From positions 30,301 through 94,300 of the forward strand of contig JAXEWB010000063.1 of NCBI GenBank assembly GCA_034114085.1: a DNA stretch of 64,000 nt, read 5' to 3'. The translations under genes and the position numbers were made by a program. The notes beneath the pieces are model-generated. The model was not told the origin of the DNA. It was given only the letters and a program-made list of their open reading frames with translations, and did not search any database. This DNA is from Spiro-02 sp034114085. GTDB taxonomy: Bacteria > Spirochaetota > Spirochaetia > Sphaerochaetales > Sphaerochaetaceae. The first letter of the stretch is position 1, and every line of letters starts with the position of its first letter. Below, one piece after another: positions 45,174 to 53,457 of the stretch.

Positions 45174-45203
45174 TTGGTAAGCTCGAGAACCTTGGTGTAT
45201 ACT
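45174..45203 (+). promoter_or_regulatory. Possible promoter of the DUF2804 gene
   Basis: TTGGTA (45174-45179) and TATACT (45198-45203) with an 18-bp spacer lie about 30 bases before the start codon. The rest of the gap 44902-45173 shows nothing I recognise. Confidence 0.45.
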
Positions 45204-45234
45204 GACTTCTGAGGTATTCAGGAGGGTTCCATCC

Positions 45235-46275
45235 ATGCAGCATGAAGTGACATCACCCATTCGGTTGCTTGATACAAAAGGCCGTATAGCGGAAGAGGGC
45301 TGGGCTCGGCATCCCATATGGATGTACGACCGCAAGTCCATCCACGCCTCCGCGCTAAGAATCAAGGAATGGGACTACTATGCGATCATGTCGCACAGAC
45401 GCCAGTTCGCCGTCACGGCCACGGTCAGCGATTTAGGATACGGAGCTTTGTTCGCGGTCGCGTTCATCGACTTCACAAGGGGAAAATCGGCGCAACAAGA
45501 CGCAATGAAATTCTTTACCTTCGGAAAAACAGGTCTGAGTCCATCATCCTTCGAGGATAATTCCGTAACCTGGGCGAATAAACAGTTGCGATTGACGTTC
45601 GTCAAGAAAGGAAGCAGACGGCACCTGATGTTCGCGGCACCGAAGCTGGTCCTTCCTGATGGCTCGGTAGGTTTGGATGTCGATGTGACGCTCACCCAGC
45701 CGGAAGACATGGAGAGCATGAACATCGCCACGTCATGGCAAGAAAACAGAAAGGCCTTCTATCTCAACGAAAAGGTCAACTGCATGCCCGCAGAGGGGCG
45801 GGTACGGACAGGTTACGATGAGGTACAGCTCCAGCAGGACGAAGCGTTCGGCGTCCTCGACTGGGGCCGGGGAAGATGGACCTATACGAACCGCTGGTAC
45901 TGGGGTTCGGCTTCGGGATTGGTGGAGAACGTGCCGTTCGGTTTCAACATCGGTTATGGTTTCAGCGACCGGACGCCAGCCAGCGAGAATGTCCTGTTCT
46001 ATGACAACAAAGTTCATAAGCTGGAGGAAGTACTGTTCCACATTCCTGAAAATGACTATACGGAGCCATGGAAATTCTCCAGTAGTGACGGGCGTTTCGA
46101 GCTTGACTTCCAGCCTGCCGTGGATCGTAGCTCGACGACGAACTTCGGAATTATCAAATCCATCCAGCACCAAGTGTTTGGATGGTTCTCGGGAACAGTA
46201 ATCCTTGACGACGGTACGGCGCTGACATTGGACAAGTTCCCCGGGTTCGCCGAAGATGTGTTCAACAGATGGTAA
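45235..46275 (+). CDS. DUF2804-family protein
   Basis: A 346-residue beta-rich protein of the DUF2804 family, whose function is unknown. Family segments seen are RLLDTKGRIAEEGWARHPIW at the start, KEWDYYAIMSHRRQFAVTAT, GVLDWGRGRWTYTNRWYWGS with the conserved D-W-G-R-G-x-W, FGFNIGYGFSD and the C-terminal GWFSGTVILDDG. There is no signal peptide. AGGAGGG precedes the ATG. No operon partner is obvious; the downstream lipoprotein gene has its own ribosome-binding site after a 98-base gap. Confidence 0.85.
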   Translation: MQHEVTSPIRLLDTKGRIAEEGWARHPIWMYDRKSIHASALRIKEWDYYAIMSHRRQFAVTATVSDLGYGALFAVAFIDFTRGKSAQQDAMKFFTFGKTGLSPSSFEDNSVTWANKQLRLTFVKKGSRRHLMFAAPKLVLPDGSVGLDVDVTLTQPEDMESMNIATSWQENRKAFYLNEKVNCMPAEGRVRTGYDEVQLQQDEAFGVLDWGRGRWTYTNRWYWGSASGLVENVPFGFNIGYGFSDRTPASENVLFYDNKVHKLEEVLFHIPENDYTEPWKFSSSDGRFELDFQPAVDRSSTTNFGIIKSIQHQVFGWFSGTVILDDGTALTLDKFPGFAEDVFNRW

Positions 46276-46302
46276 CGTATCGCCTGTTGATTTGTTATAT
46301 CC

Positions 46303-46344
46303 ATGATATCTGGAAAAGTATGCTCTGACGTTCCCAGATATCAT
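46303..46344. repeat. Inverted repeat between DUF2804 and lipoprotein genes
   Basis: ATGATATCTGG (46303-46313) and CCAGATATCAT (46334-46344) form an 11-bp stem with a 20-base loop and no T-run. The 15-mer TTCCCAGATATCATT found here (46331-46345) also occurs at 43687-43701 in the glmS leader. Confidence 0.5.
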
Positions 46345-46373
46345 TTGGAGCGTTTCACACTAGGGAGAATGCT

Positions 46374-46823
46374 ATGGAAAAGGTTCGACGCATCAAGTTG
46401 TCGGCGTTGTTTACGTTGGTCTTGCCGACCTTCTTCCTCATGATGTCCTGTACGTCGGTCAAGACCGGCGCCATTACGAATTTCCCGGCCATTTCGCCTA
46501 CCGTCGCGCCCCTTACCGCGGATTCCTATGAGATCAAAGGAAGGGTGACAGGTACCGCGGAGGTTTCCTTCGCCGATCCGTCCAACGGAGACACGCTTCA
46601 TTACGGCCTGCTCACCCCGTCCATGGAGCCCGTCTCCGTATCGGACATCAGCTACACCGCTTTTGACATCGCCATAGCGAACGCGGTCTATGAGATGGTA
46701 CGACAAGGAGAAGAATTGGGAGCCGATTTCCTGCTGTTCCCGACATATACGCTTGAAAACACCGAAAGCAATACATTAAAGGTGCGCGCTACAGCGGTTG
46801 CCGCTGCATTGATAGACAGATAG
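46374..46823 (+). CDS. Small lipoprotein of unknown function
   Basis: A 149-residue lipoprotein. The signal peptide (IKLSALFTLVLPTFFLMMSC) ends in the lipid-acceptor Cys at about residue 26. The mature part has ITNFPAISPTVAPL, IKGRVTGTAEVSF, and an alpha/beta C-terminus GADFLLFPTYTLENTES, then VRATAVAAALID. This resembles small lipoproteins with a trafficking-type domain, but I recognise no named family. AGGGAG precedes the ATG. Confidence 0.75.
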   Translation: MEKVRRIKLSALFTLVLPTFFLMMSCTSVKTGAITNFPAISPTVAPLTADSYEIKGRVTGTAEVSFADPSNGDTLHYGLLTPSMEPVSVSDISYTAFDIAIANAVYEMVRQGEELGADFLLFPTYTLENTESNTLKVRATAVAAALIDR

Positions 46824-46939
46824 CACAAAATTGCCTGCCTTCCTTGTTGTTCAGAAAGCAAGCAACATCAAATAAACTCACAATCCAGTGTTAAATGGGT
46901 ATCTCATCGAAAAATGGGATGCCATTTTCCGGTCGTCTA

Positions 46940-47935
46940 TCACAAAACGTCAAGTCGCTCTTTGCACAGACCAGTACAATCAGCGATTACATCCAAACCA
47001 AAACCACGGGCCTTCAACGCTTTGGCGGCTTCAAGCTTACCCTCCAGAAGCCCCTCCGAACGACCTTCCGCGTGGCCTTCCGCGTGACCTTCCGCATGGC
47101 CTTCCGCCCGCCCCTCCTCTAATGCCATTTTTCTGGCAGTGGAGATTTCCCCGGCAATCTTCCACGCTGCGTTCAACTCCTGCAACATGCCCAACTGCAA
47201 TGCATCGTTGTCCGTCAGTAATGATTCGACATACCTTCTATGGGCCTTCTCGATGTCCGGATATGTAACGGCAATCGTGTCGGCCTTCACCTGTTCTTCC
47301 GCTGTCATCTCTGAGCCCTCCATGGCAATATGATAACACCATGCAAGCCGCTCGTCAAAGTCTTCCACAGCAGTAGTCGCCGCCAGTTTTCTGACCAACG
47401 GCATATTCACATGCAAGGTCTTGGGGAGAGCCCCCCTCAAATGATAGCCTGGCTGATCCGTTTCCACTCTCACAATCACATAGGGACTAGGACAATCCTC
47501 TAAACCCGGTAGGGCCTGCTCTCCGAACGACAGGCCGATGACTTTCTGCAACTCCACCTCTTTTGTCCCCTTGGGGGTATAATGCGTCACTAGCCGCGAT
47601 ACGTACAGGAACAGACGGTCGTTGAAGACGGAATCATACCCGCGTTGCATTTCAACGTCATAAATCCGTCCAATCTGATCTTTGGCAACGATATCCATGC
47701 GGCATACCCTTCCATCGGAAGAATTCTCAGCTCCGTATTCCTGGGGCAGAAACCACATCTGTTCGATGGGAGTATCCAACTCCTTCCCCAAAACCGCATT
47801 CAGCATGGAAGCGAGGATACCTTCACTTTCCGCTGCTCCGAACACTATTTTGAAGACCGGGTCAAACGTGAGTGAAAAGCCCTGATTCATCCGCCCCAAT
47901 ATGGAGAGGATTTCCGGGTTCGATTTCAATTGCAT
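46940..47935 (-). CDS. Rpn-family PD-(D/E)XK nuclease (transposase-like)
   Basis: A 331-residue protein of the Rpn/PDDEXK_2 family, linked to RecA-independent recombination and often mislabelled as transposase. The nuclease core shows LTFDPVFKIVFG, CRMDIVAKDQIGRIYDVEMQ (the D and E-x-Q metal-site residues) and RLFLYVSRLVTHY. The C-terminal about 60 residues contain EEGRAEGHAEGHAEGHAEGR, a four-residue E-G-H-A repeat encoded by 12-base units, then a hydrophobic tail (AKALKARGFGLDVIADCTGL). Such variable tails are common in the family. AGGAGG precedes the ATG. No inverted repeats or insertion-site duplication are evident. Confidence 0.88.
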   Translation of the reverse strand: MQLKSNPEILSILGRMNQGFSLTFDPVFKIVFGAAESEGILASMLNAVLGKELDTPIEQMWFLPQEYGAENSSDGRVCRMDIVAKDQIGRIYDVEMQRGYDSVFNDRLFLYVSRLVTHYTPKGTKEVELQKVIGLSFGEQALPGLEDCPSPYVIVRVETDQPGYHLRGALPKTLHVNMPLVRKLAATTAVEDFDERLAWCYHIAMEGSEMTAEEQVKADTIAVTYPDIEKAHRRYVESLLTDNDALQLGMLQELNAAWKIAGEISTARKMALEEGRAEGHAEGHAEGHAEGRSEGLLEGKLEAAKALKARGFGLDVIADCTGLCKERLDVL

Positions 47936-48524
47936 CGAGTGCCTCCTGTGCCGCCAAATAGCCCTACGCCACTTGGCGACCTATAATGAACTGTCCCCGG
48001 GAATACACCCGCGGATCCGCCTCGTTTTCACAGCGGACACCACTATCAGAGGAAAAAACCTGCCTAGTGATTCAAACTACCGGAGATACACTTTTTTATG
48101 ATGAGCAGGAATCGCAAGGCTGGACATATTGATCAAGAAGAAAAACAAAGATGCGCCGGACTCACAAAAGAACACTGCGGCAACAATATGGCTGAGACAT
48201 TCTCATAGAACAAAAGAGTTTTTTCCGTCGGCATTCGGAGCATTAAAATCCGAAAACCTATTTTCTATGGATGAAAGGTCTGCATGTCGAAGTTTATCGC
48301 CAGGATCATGGTTATAAAAAAGCTAGGAAATATCAGGACGCATGGATCATGCGCCATTCAAGATTGACGGAACGCCTCGATTCATCATATTGTGGAGCAA
48401 ATCAAAGTAAGTGGTGGAGTCTGTCATCAAGTTTCGTACAGAAATTTGATTTACTTTTGATTGCTACGGAAATGAAAGTCTGTCTGCGTGACTATCCGAT
48501 AGGCGCTTTTGTCGAGCAATAAGA

Positions 48525-48562
48525 AGAGAGACGGAACACTTGATGGTGTTGGTGTCTCTTTT
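48525..48562 (+). terminator. Terminator in the gap before hppA
   Basis: AGAGAC (48525-48530) pairs with GTCTCT (48552-48557), with an inner AACAC/GTGTT stem, followed by a T-run. It begins 3 bases after the stop of an 83-codon open frame (48271-48522) that I do not recognise. Apart from this, the gap 47936-48710 shows no feature I can support. Confidence 0.75.
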
Positions 48563-48710
48563 TTATAGGTTTCCCGATCCGTTTCCGTCCATGGCAAGAA
48601 CATGGAAATTGAAACAGGCGCATACGGGCTGGTATGGACAGCGGTCCTCCGTATAGAAACAGAGCCATCCCTTGGTTTGATAATCTTTTGGAGAAAGAGA
48701 GGTTTCTCGT

Positions 48711-50798
48711 ATGGAAGATCGGTTGTCTCTGTTTTATGGCCTGTCGTTTCTGACTGCCATTGTAGCGTTTGCGTTTGCGGCATATCTGTATCTGTGGGTC
48801 AAACGGCAACAAATGCAAAACGCGAAGATCGCAGAAGTATCCGCACTCATCAAAGAGGGCGCAAATACTTTCATGCGCAGAGAGTATAAAATATTGGCGA
48901 TATTCGCAGGTATAGCGGCAACAGTCCTCTTCATACTTCTCCCCTCCCCGATATGGAAAGGTGACGTACTGCGGAATCTAGCGATGGCCCTCTCTTATCT
49001 GGCGGGTACCGTCCTGTCGGCCATAGCTGGAAAAATAGGCATCCTCGTTGCAACGCTGTCAAATTCCCGGACCGCGGAAAGCGCGCAGAAGGGCATCAAG
49101 CCCGCGTTCCTAGTTGGATTCCGCGGAGGAGCCGTCATGGGACTGTTGGTCGTCGGTTGTTCCCTGTTCGGCGTCGCCGCGGTTCTGATGCTTACCGGGG
49201 ACACCACGGTTCTGCTGGGGTTCTCCTTTGGAGCAAGTTCACTGGCGCTGTTCGCGAAGGCGGGCGGCGGAATATTCACAAAGACCGCGGATGTATCGGC
49301 AGACCTGACAGGAAAGGTCGAACTCGGCATACCGGAAGATGACCCCCGAAATCCGGCGGTAATCGCCGACAACGTGGGCGACAACGTAGGGGACGTCGCG
49401 GGCATGGGAGCTGATCTGTTCGATTCCAACGTCGCTGCGATGGCCTCGGCGCTGGTGATCGCGCAATCGCTTTCGGGAGGAAACTTCGCGAACATATCCA
49501 TGATCTTCTGCTATGCGATTCTCGGGTTGCTTGCGTCAATCGTCGGTATCGCTACCGCACGCATCGGCAAAAACGGCAGCCCCACCCGTGCGCTCAATTC
49601 TTCCACATATGTTACGACCGCGGTGTTCCTGGCGCTGACGGCGATTGCGACAGCCTGTTTCAACGGTTTCTCCTGGCGTATCTGGGGAGCGTCCGCGACA
49701 GGATTGCTCGTGGGGGTAATCATAGGGATCACGACCGATTACTTCACTGACGATACCAAGCCGATCGTCGCGAAAGTAGCGCAGGCATCAGCTTCAGGGC
49801 CGGCGTTCACCGTTCTTTCGGGCGTTTCCTATGGCTTCATCTCCGCGATGCCGGCAATGATCGGAATCGCGGTCTCCGCATTGGTCGCCTATAAATTGTG
49901 CGAACCCATGGGAGACGGCTATGCGATCTTCGGCATATCGATGGCGGCGGTCGGAATGCTTTCAATCGTCGGCATGATTATTTCCAACGATGCCTACGGC
50001 CCTATCGTAGACAACGCCCGGGGATTGGCGGAGATGGGAAACCTTGGAGAAGAAACGATTCGTATCGCGGACGAACTTGACAGTGCCGGCAACACCGTCA
50101 AGGCCGTTACAAAAGGATTTTCCATCGGCGCCGCAGGCCTGACCGTCATTTCCCTACTGGGAGCGTTCATGTCAGAGGCGAACGCCGCATTGGCGGCGGC
50201 AGGCAAACCGCTGATCACAGGCTTCGATATCATGGCCCCCACCGTATTTTTCGGCATTCTCATCGGTGCGGCCATCCCCGCCGTATTTTCCGCCATGCTG
50301 ATTCTCGGCGTGGATAGGAACGCCCAGCGGATGGTGGCGGAAATCCACAGGCAATTCAATACCATCAAGGGACTGAGGGAAGGCAAGGCGGGAGTAAAGC
50401 CGGAATACGACCGGTGCATAGACATCGCCACGACGGGAGCGCTGCAAGAGCTGATTCCCGCGGGGCTGATGACGATCATCGCGACCTTGATCGTCGGTTT
50501 TATCGGCGGTCCGCTGGCGATTGGAGGTTTTCTATTGGGCAACATAGTCAGCGGCCTGCTGCTCGCGCTTTTCATGTCGAACGCGGGAGGGCTTTGGGAC
50601 AACTCAAAGAAATATGTGGAATCGGGAAATGTCGGAGGCAAAGGGAGCCAAGCCCATAAGGCGGCAGTCATCGGAGACACCGTGGGCGATCCCTTCAAAG
50701 ATACTGCGGGTCCGTCGATCAATACCCAGATCACCGTTGTGTCCTTGGTCGCGTCCCTGCTTTCTTCGATATTCGTGTCGTTCTCATTCTTCGGCTGA
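48711..50798 (+). CDS. hppA: Membrane-bound ion-translocating pyrophosphatase
   Basis: A 695-residue inner-membrane pump that uses pyrophosphate hydrolysis to move H+ or Na+. About 16 helices are visible. The substrate site appears as DVSADLTGKVELGIPEDDPR, then NPAVIADNVGDNVGDVAGMG with the paired acidic motifs. The late motifs DNARGLAEM and VGDPFKDTAGPSINTQI are present. In the K+-dependence motif GNTVKAVTKGF, Lys replaces the Ala of K+-dependent enzymes and Thr follows three residues on, so it should be K+-independent and therefore probably a proton pump. A GAGAGAGG-like site precedes the ATG. Confidence 0.96.
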   Translation: MEDRLSLFYGLSFLTAIVAFAFAAYLYLWVKRQQMQNAKIAEVSALIKEGANTFMRREYKILAIFAGIAATVLFILLPSPIWKGDVLRNLAMALSYLAGTVLSAIAGKIGILVATLSNSRTAESAQKGIKPAFLVGFRGGAVMGLLVVGCSLFGVAAVLMLTGDTTVLLGFSFGASSLALFAKAGGGIFTKTADVSADLTGKVELGIPEDDPRNPAVIADNVGDNVGDVAGMGADLFDSNVAAMASALVIAQSLSGGNFANISMIFCYAILGLLASIVGIATARIGKNGSPTRALNSSTYVTTAVFLALTAIATACFNGFSWRIWGASATGLLVGVIIGITTDYFTDDTKPIVAKVAQASASGPAFTVLSGVSYGFISAMPAMIGIAVSALVAYKLCEPMGDGYAIFGISMAAVGMLSIVGMIISNDAYGPIVDNARGLAEMGNLGEETIRIADELDSAGNTVKAVTKGFSIGAAGLTVISLLGAFMSEANAALAAAGKPLITGFDIMAPTVFFGILIGAAIPAVFSAMLILGVDRNAQRMVAEIHRQFNTIKGLREGKAGVKPEYDRCIDIATTGALQELIPAGLMTIIATLIVGFIGGPLAIGGFLLGNIVSGLLLALFMSNAGGLWDNSKKYVESGNVGGKGSQAHKAAVIGDTVGDPFKDTAGPSINTQITVVSLVASLLSSIFVSFSFFG

Positions 50799-51057
50799 AC
50801 CCGGATGCGACCGGACAACGGACGGCCACGACAAACAAGAACGTTGTGAAGCGTGATGTTGAATAGAGATAGCGCAAAACTTCAACACTCTTGAAGGGGG
50901 GCATGACAAAAGCAAACACGCCGCGTCATGCTCCTTCCCCTTTCATCCTCAAGACAGAATTCCACAATCGGTACTCGCAGAACGTCTCCATTCCTTGGTC
51001 AAATACCGCGGATGGGATTGTTTTTCATTTTTCTTTACACAACAAGCTTTTCTGTAC

Positions 51058-51086
51058 TTGTCATAGAGGCATGAATTCGATAGACT
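51058..51086 (+). promoter_or_regulatory. Possible promoter of the DEAD-box helicase gene
   Basis: TTGTCA (51058-51063) and TAGACT (51081-51086) have a 17-bp spacer and would give a leader of about 200 bases. Long leaders are common for cold-regulated DEAD-box genes. The 501-base gap 50799-51299 shows no convincing gene. Confidence 0.4.
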
Positions 51087-51299
51087 GCAAGCCGTATCCA
51101 TCGCTGGACACATATCATGGCTTATCCGAGCTACTGTTCTGTAATCCGTATAGCAGGTGTTTCTGGTTTTCCACAACACGGAAGATTGCCCCGTGTACAA
51201 CCGACATGACACCTTCCGGTTTGCACACCGCGGCTTATCGTATGAAGCCTTGTCAGTCATGTCTAGAAAATCAAGAAAAGATACATTTGTAGGAGTTAC

Positions 51300-53372
51300 A
51301 TGCCAGATTTATCACATTTTTCGGAATTAGGACTTTCCGAACAGACCATCGCCGCCCTTGAAAAGAAGGGCTTTGAAGAACCGACGCAGATACAGAAAGA
51401 ATGCATCCCCCTCTTGTTGAAGGAACAGGTTGACGTCGTAGGGCAAGCCCAGACGGGAACTGGAAAGACCGCCGCATTCGGCCTCCCGATCCTTGAAATC
51501 GTCGATCCCGACGACAGGGCCGTCCAAGCCCTGATCCTCGCTCCGACCAGAGAGCTTGCCGTCCAGGTGGCGGAAGAAATCGATTCACTGAAGGGCGACC
51601 GCCATATTGAAGTCGCGGCGGTCTACGGGGGCGCGTCCATGGAGCTTCAGCTCCGCAAGCTCAAGAGAGGCGTGCAGGTAGTGGTAGGGACGCCGGGACG
51701 CGTTCTCGACCACCTTGACCGAGGAACGCTCCGTCTGGAGAACCTCAAGTTCGCCGTACTGGACGAAGCCGACGAAATGCTTGACATGGGATTCATCGAA
51801 GATATCGAGGCGATCCTGTCAAAGACTCCGGAAGACAAGCGGATGCTCTGCTTCTCCGCCACCATGCCCGATCCCATCCTCCGCCTGGCGGAGCAGTTCA
51901 TGCGAAACTACCAGCTGGTTCGGGTCAAGCAGGATACCATGACCAGCGTCCTGACCGACCAGATTTATTTTGAGGTCCGCGAGTCGGACAAACTGGAGGC
52001 GCTGTGCCGCATCATCGACATGGAAGAGAGCTTCTATGGGCTGATTTTCTGCCGCACGAAGGTTCAGTGTGATGAAATAGGCCGCCGCCTGATGGAACGC
52101 GGCTACAACGCAGAGGCGCTTCATGGCGACCTTTCTCAGAAACAGCGTGAGCTGATCCTCCACAAGATGAAGGAACATCTCATCAGCATCGTGGTGGCTA
52201 CCGACGTCGCGGCCAGAGGTATCGACATCCAGGACCTCACCCATGTCATCAACTACTCCATCCCCCAGGATCCCGAGGCGTACATCCACCGCGTGGGACG
52301 CACAGGCCGGGCGGGAAAGATGGGAACCGCGATTACGTTCATCACTCCCCAGGAGTTCCGCAAGTTTACCTTCATCAAACGAGTGGCCAAAACGGATATC
52401 CGCAAGGAGTCAATTCCTGAGGCGAGCGAAATCATCGAAGTCAAACGCGCTAGGATATTCAACAAAGTGAATCTAATTCTCGCTTCTGACGACACCGAGA
52501 CGTTCTTGCCGATGGCCGGGGAGCTGCTGGAAGGCAGGGAGCCCGCGGAGGTCGTGGCGGCGTTGCTCAACGACGCCTACAAGAATGACCTGGACGTGTC
52601 CCAATACCGCCCTATCGGTCCGCAGCGGCGCGACCGGGACAGGGATCGCGACAGGGATAGGAAGGGCGACGATTCCTTTGCGGACAGGAGGGAGTCCCGC
52701 AGGGGAGCTTCCGATTTGGACGAACATGGCTTTACCCGTCTGTTCATCGCGAAGGGGCGTAAGGACGGTCTCGACAAACGGATGCTGCTCGACTATATCA
52801 TCCAGCAGACAGGGGCGGAAGACCATGACCTCCATGGTGTCGAGGTGCTGGACGAGTTCTCTTTCGTCACCGCCCCGTTCCAGGTCGCCGAGATGATCCT
52901 CCGCAAATTCACAGAGGAGACCTCTCCCGAAGGAAAACCGATAGTCACCAGGGCCAAGCCGGACAATCCGAATGGCAAGAACCTTTCAGGACGGACTTCG
53001 TTCAAGCGCCGGGACAGGGACTATGACAGGGAAGGCGGAAGAGAACGTTATCCACGCGACAGGCAGCCGGATTTCGGTCGGAGCGACGATCGCCCCCGTT
53101 ATGACGACCGTCCCCGCCGCTCAAGCGGCTATGCCGGACGTTCAAGCCGTAGAGAGGATGATTGGCAGCCGTACGGACGCGATACCAATGACGATTTTGA
53201 CGGCGGTTCCTATCGTGACAGCTACAAGGAGGACCGTGGTCCATCCGGCGGACGGGGCGCGAAGAAATCCCATGGTTTGTACAATAGGTCCAGCAAGGGA
53301 CGAGACAACGCCAGCGGCAGCAAAAAACCGTATGGGGCGGGAGCGTTCAAGAAAGGCGGGAAGAAGCGGTAA
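51300..53372 (+). CDS. DEAD-box RNA helicase with DbpA-type RNA-binding domain
   Basis: A 690-residue ATP-dependent RNA helicase. In order: Q motif FEEPTQIQKECIP, motif I AQTGTGKTAA (about 47-56), Ia PTRELAVQ, II VLDEADEML, III SATMP, IV LIFCRTK, V ATDVAARGID, VI HRVGRTGRAG. A DbpA-like RNA-binding domain follows (about 480-550, TRLFIAKGRKDGLDKRMLLD). An RDRD-repeat linker lies at about 440-455, and an Arg/Gly/Asp-rich tail at about 570-690, both probably disordered. The role is in ribosome assembly or RNA unwinding in the cold (inference; DeaD/DbpA type). AGGAG precedes the ATG. It is monocistronic with a terminator. Confidence 0.95.
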   Translation: MPDLSHFSELGLSEQTIAALEKKGFEEPTQIQKECIPLLLKEQVDVVGQAQTGTGKTAAFGLPILEIVDPDDRAVQALILAPTRELAVQVAEEIDSLKGDRHIEVAAVYGGASMELQLRKLKRGVQVVVGTPGRVLDHLDRGTLRLENLKFAVLDEADEMLDMGFIEDIEAILSKTPEDKRMLCFSATMPDPILRLAEQFMRNYQLVRVKQDTMTSVLTDQIYFEVRESDKLEALCRIIDMEESFYGLIFCRTKVQCDEIGRRLMERGYNAEALHGDLSQKQRELILHKMKEHLISIVVATDVAARGIDIQDLTHVINYSIPQDPEAYIHRVGRTGRAGKMGTAITFITPQEFRKFTFIKRVAKTDIRKESIPEASEIIEVKRARIFNKVNLILASDDTETFLPMAGELLEGREPAEVVAALLNDAYKNDLDVSQYRPIGPQRRDRDRDRDRDRKGDDSFADRRESRRGASDLDEHGFTRLFIAKGRKDGLDKRMLLDYIIQQTGAEDHDLHGVEVLDEFSFVTAPFQVAEMILRKFTEETSPEGKPIVTRAKPDNPNGKNLSGRTSFKRRDRDYDREGGRERYPRDRQPDFGRSDDRPRYDDRPRRSSGYAGRSSRREDDWQPYGRDTNDDFDGGSYRDSYKEDRGPSGGRGAKKSHGLYNRSSKGRDNASGSKKPYGAGAFKKGGKKR

Positions 53373-53425
53373 CGTCATTTCCAGCCTGAAGATGGACAGT
53401 ACAGGATTATTTCACGAAATCAGAT

Positions 53426-53457
53426 GGAGCTTCCGATATGGCAAGCTCCGTCTTTTT
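53426..53457 (+). terminator. Terminator of the DEAD-box gene
   Basis: GGAGCTT (53426-53432) pairs with AAGCTCC (53443-53449), followed by GTCTTTTTA. The end overlaps the 3' end of the convergent PIG-L-type gene. Confidence 0.85.

Noticed and set aside
46940..47935. Rpn-type gene considered as an insertion sequence
   Set aside because: No terminal inverted repeats or target duplication were found; the family is not a classical transposase.
48129..48522. Two overlapping short frames before hppA considered as a decayed gene
   Set aside because: No motif is recognisable in either. Only the terminator directly after the second is supportive, so no gene was called.
50891..51292. 133-codon frame upstream of the DEAD-box gene
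   Set aside because: Its composition is not protein-like, nothing is recognisable in it, and it overlaps a plausible promoter and leader of the helicase gene.
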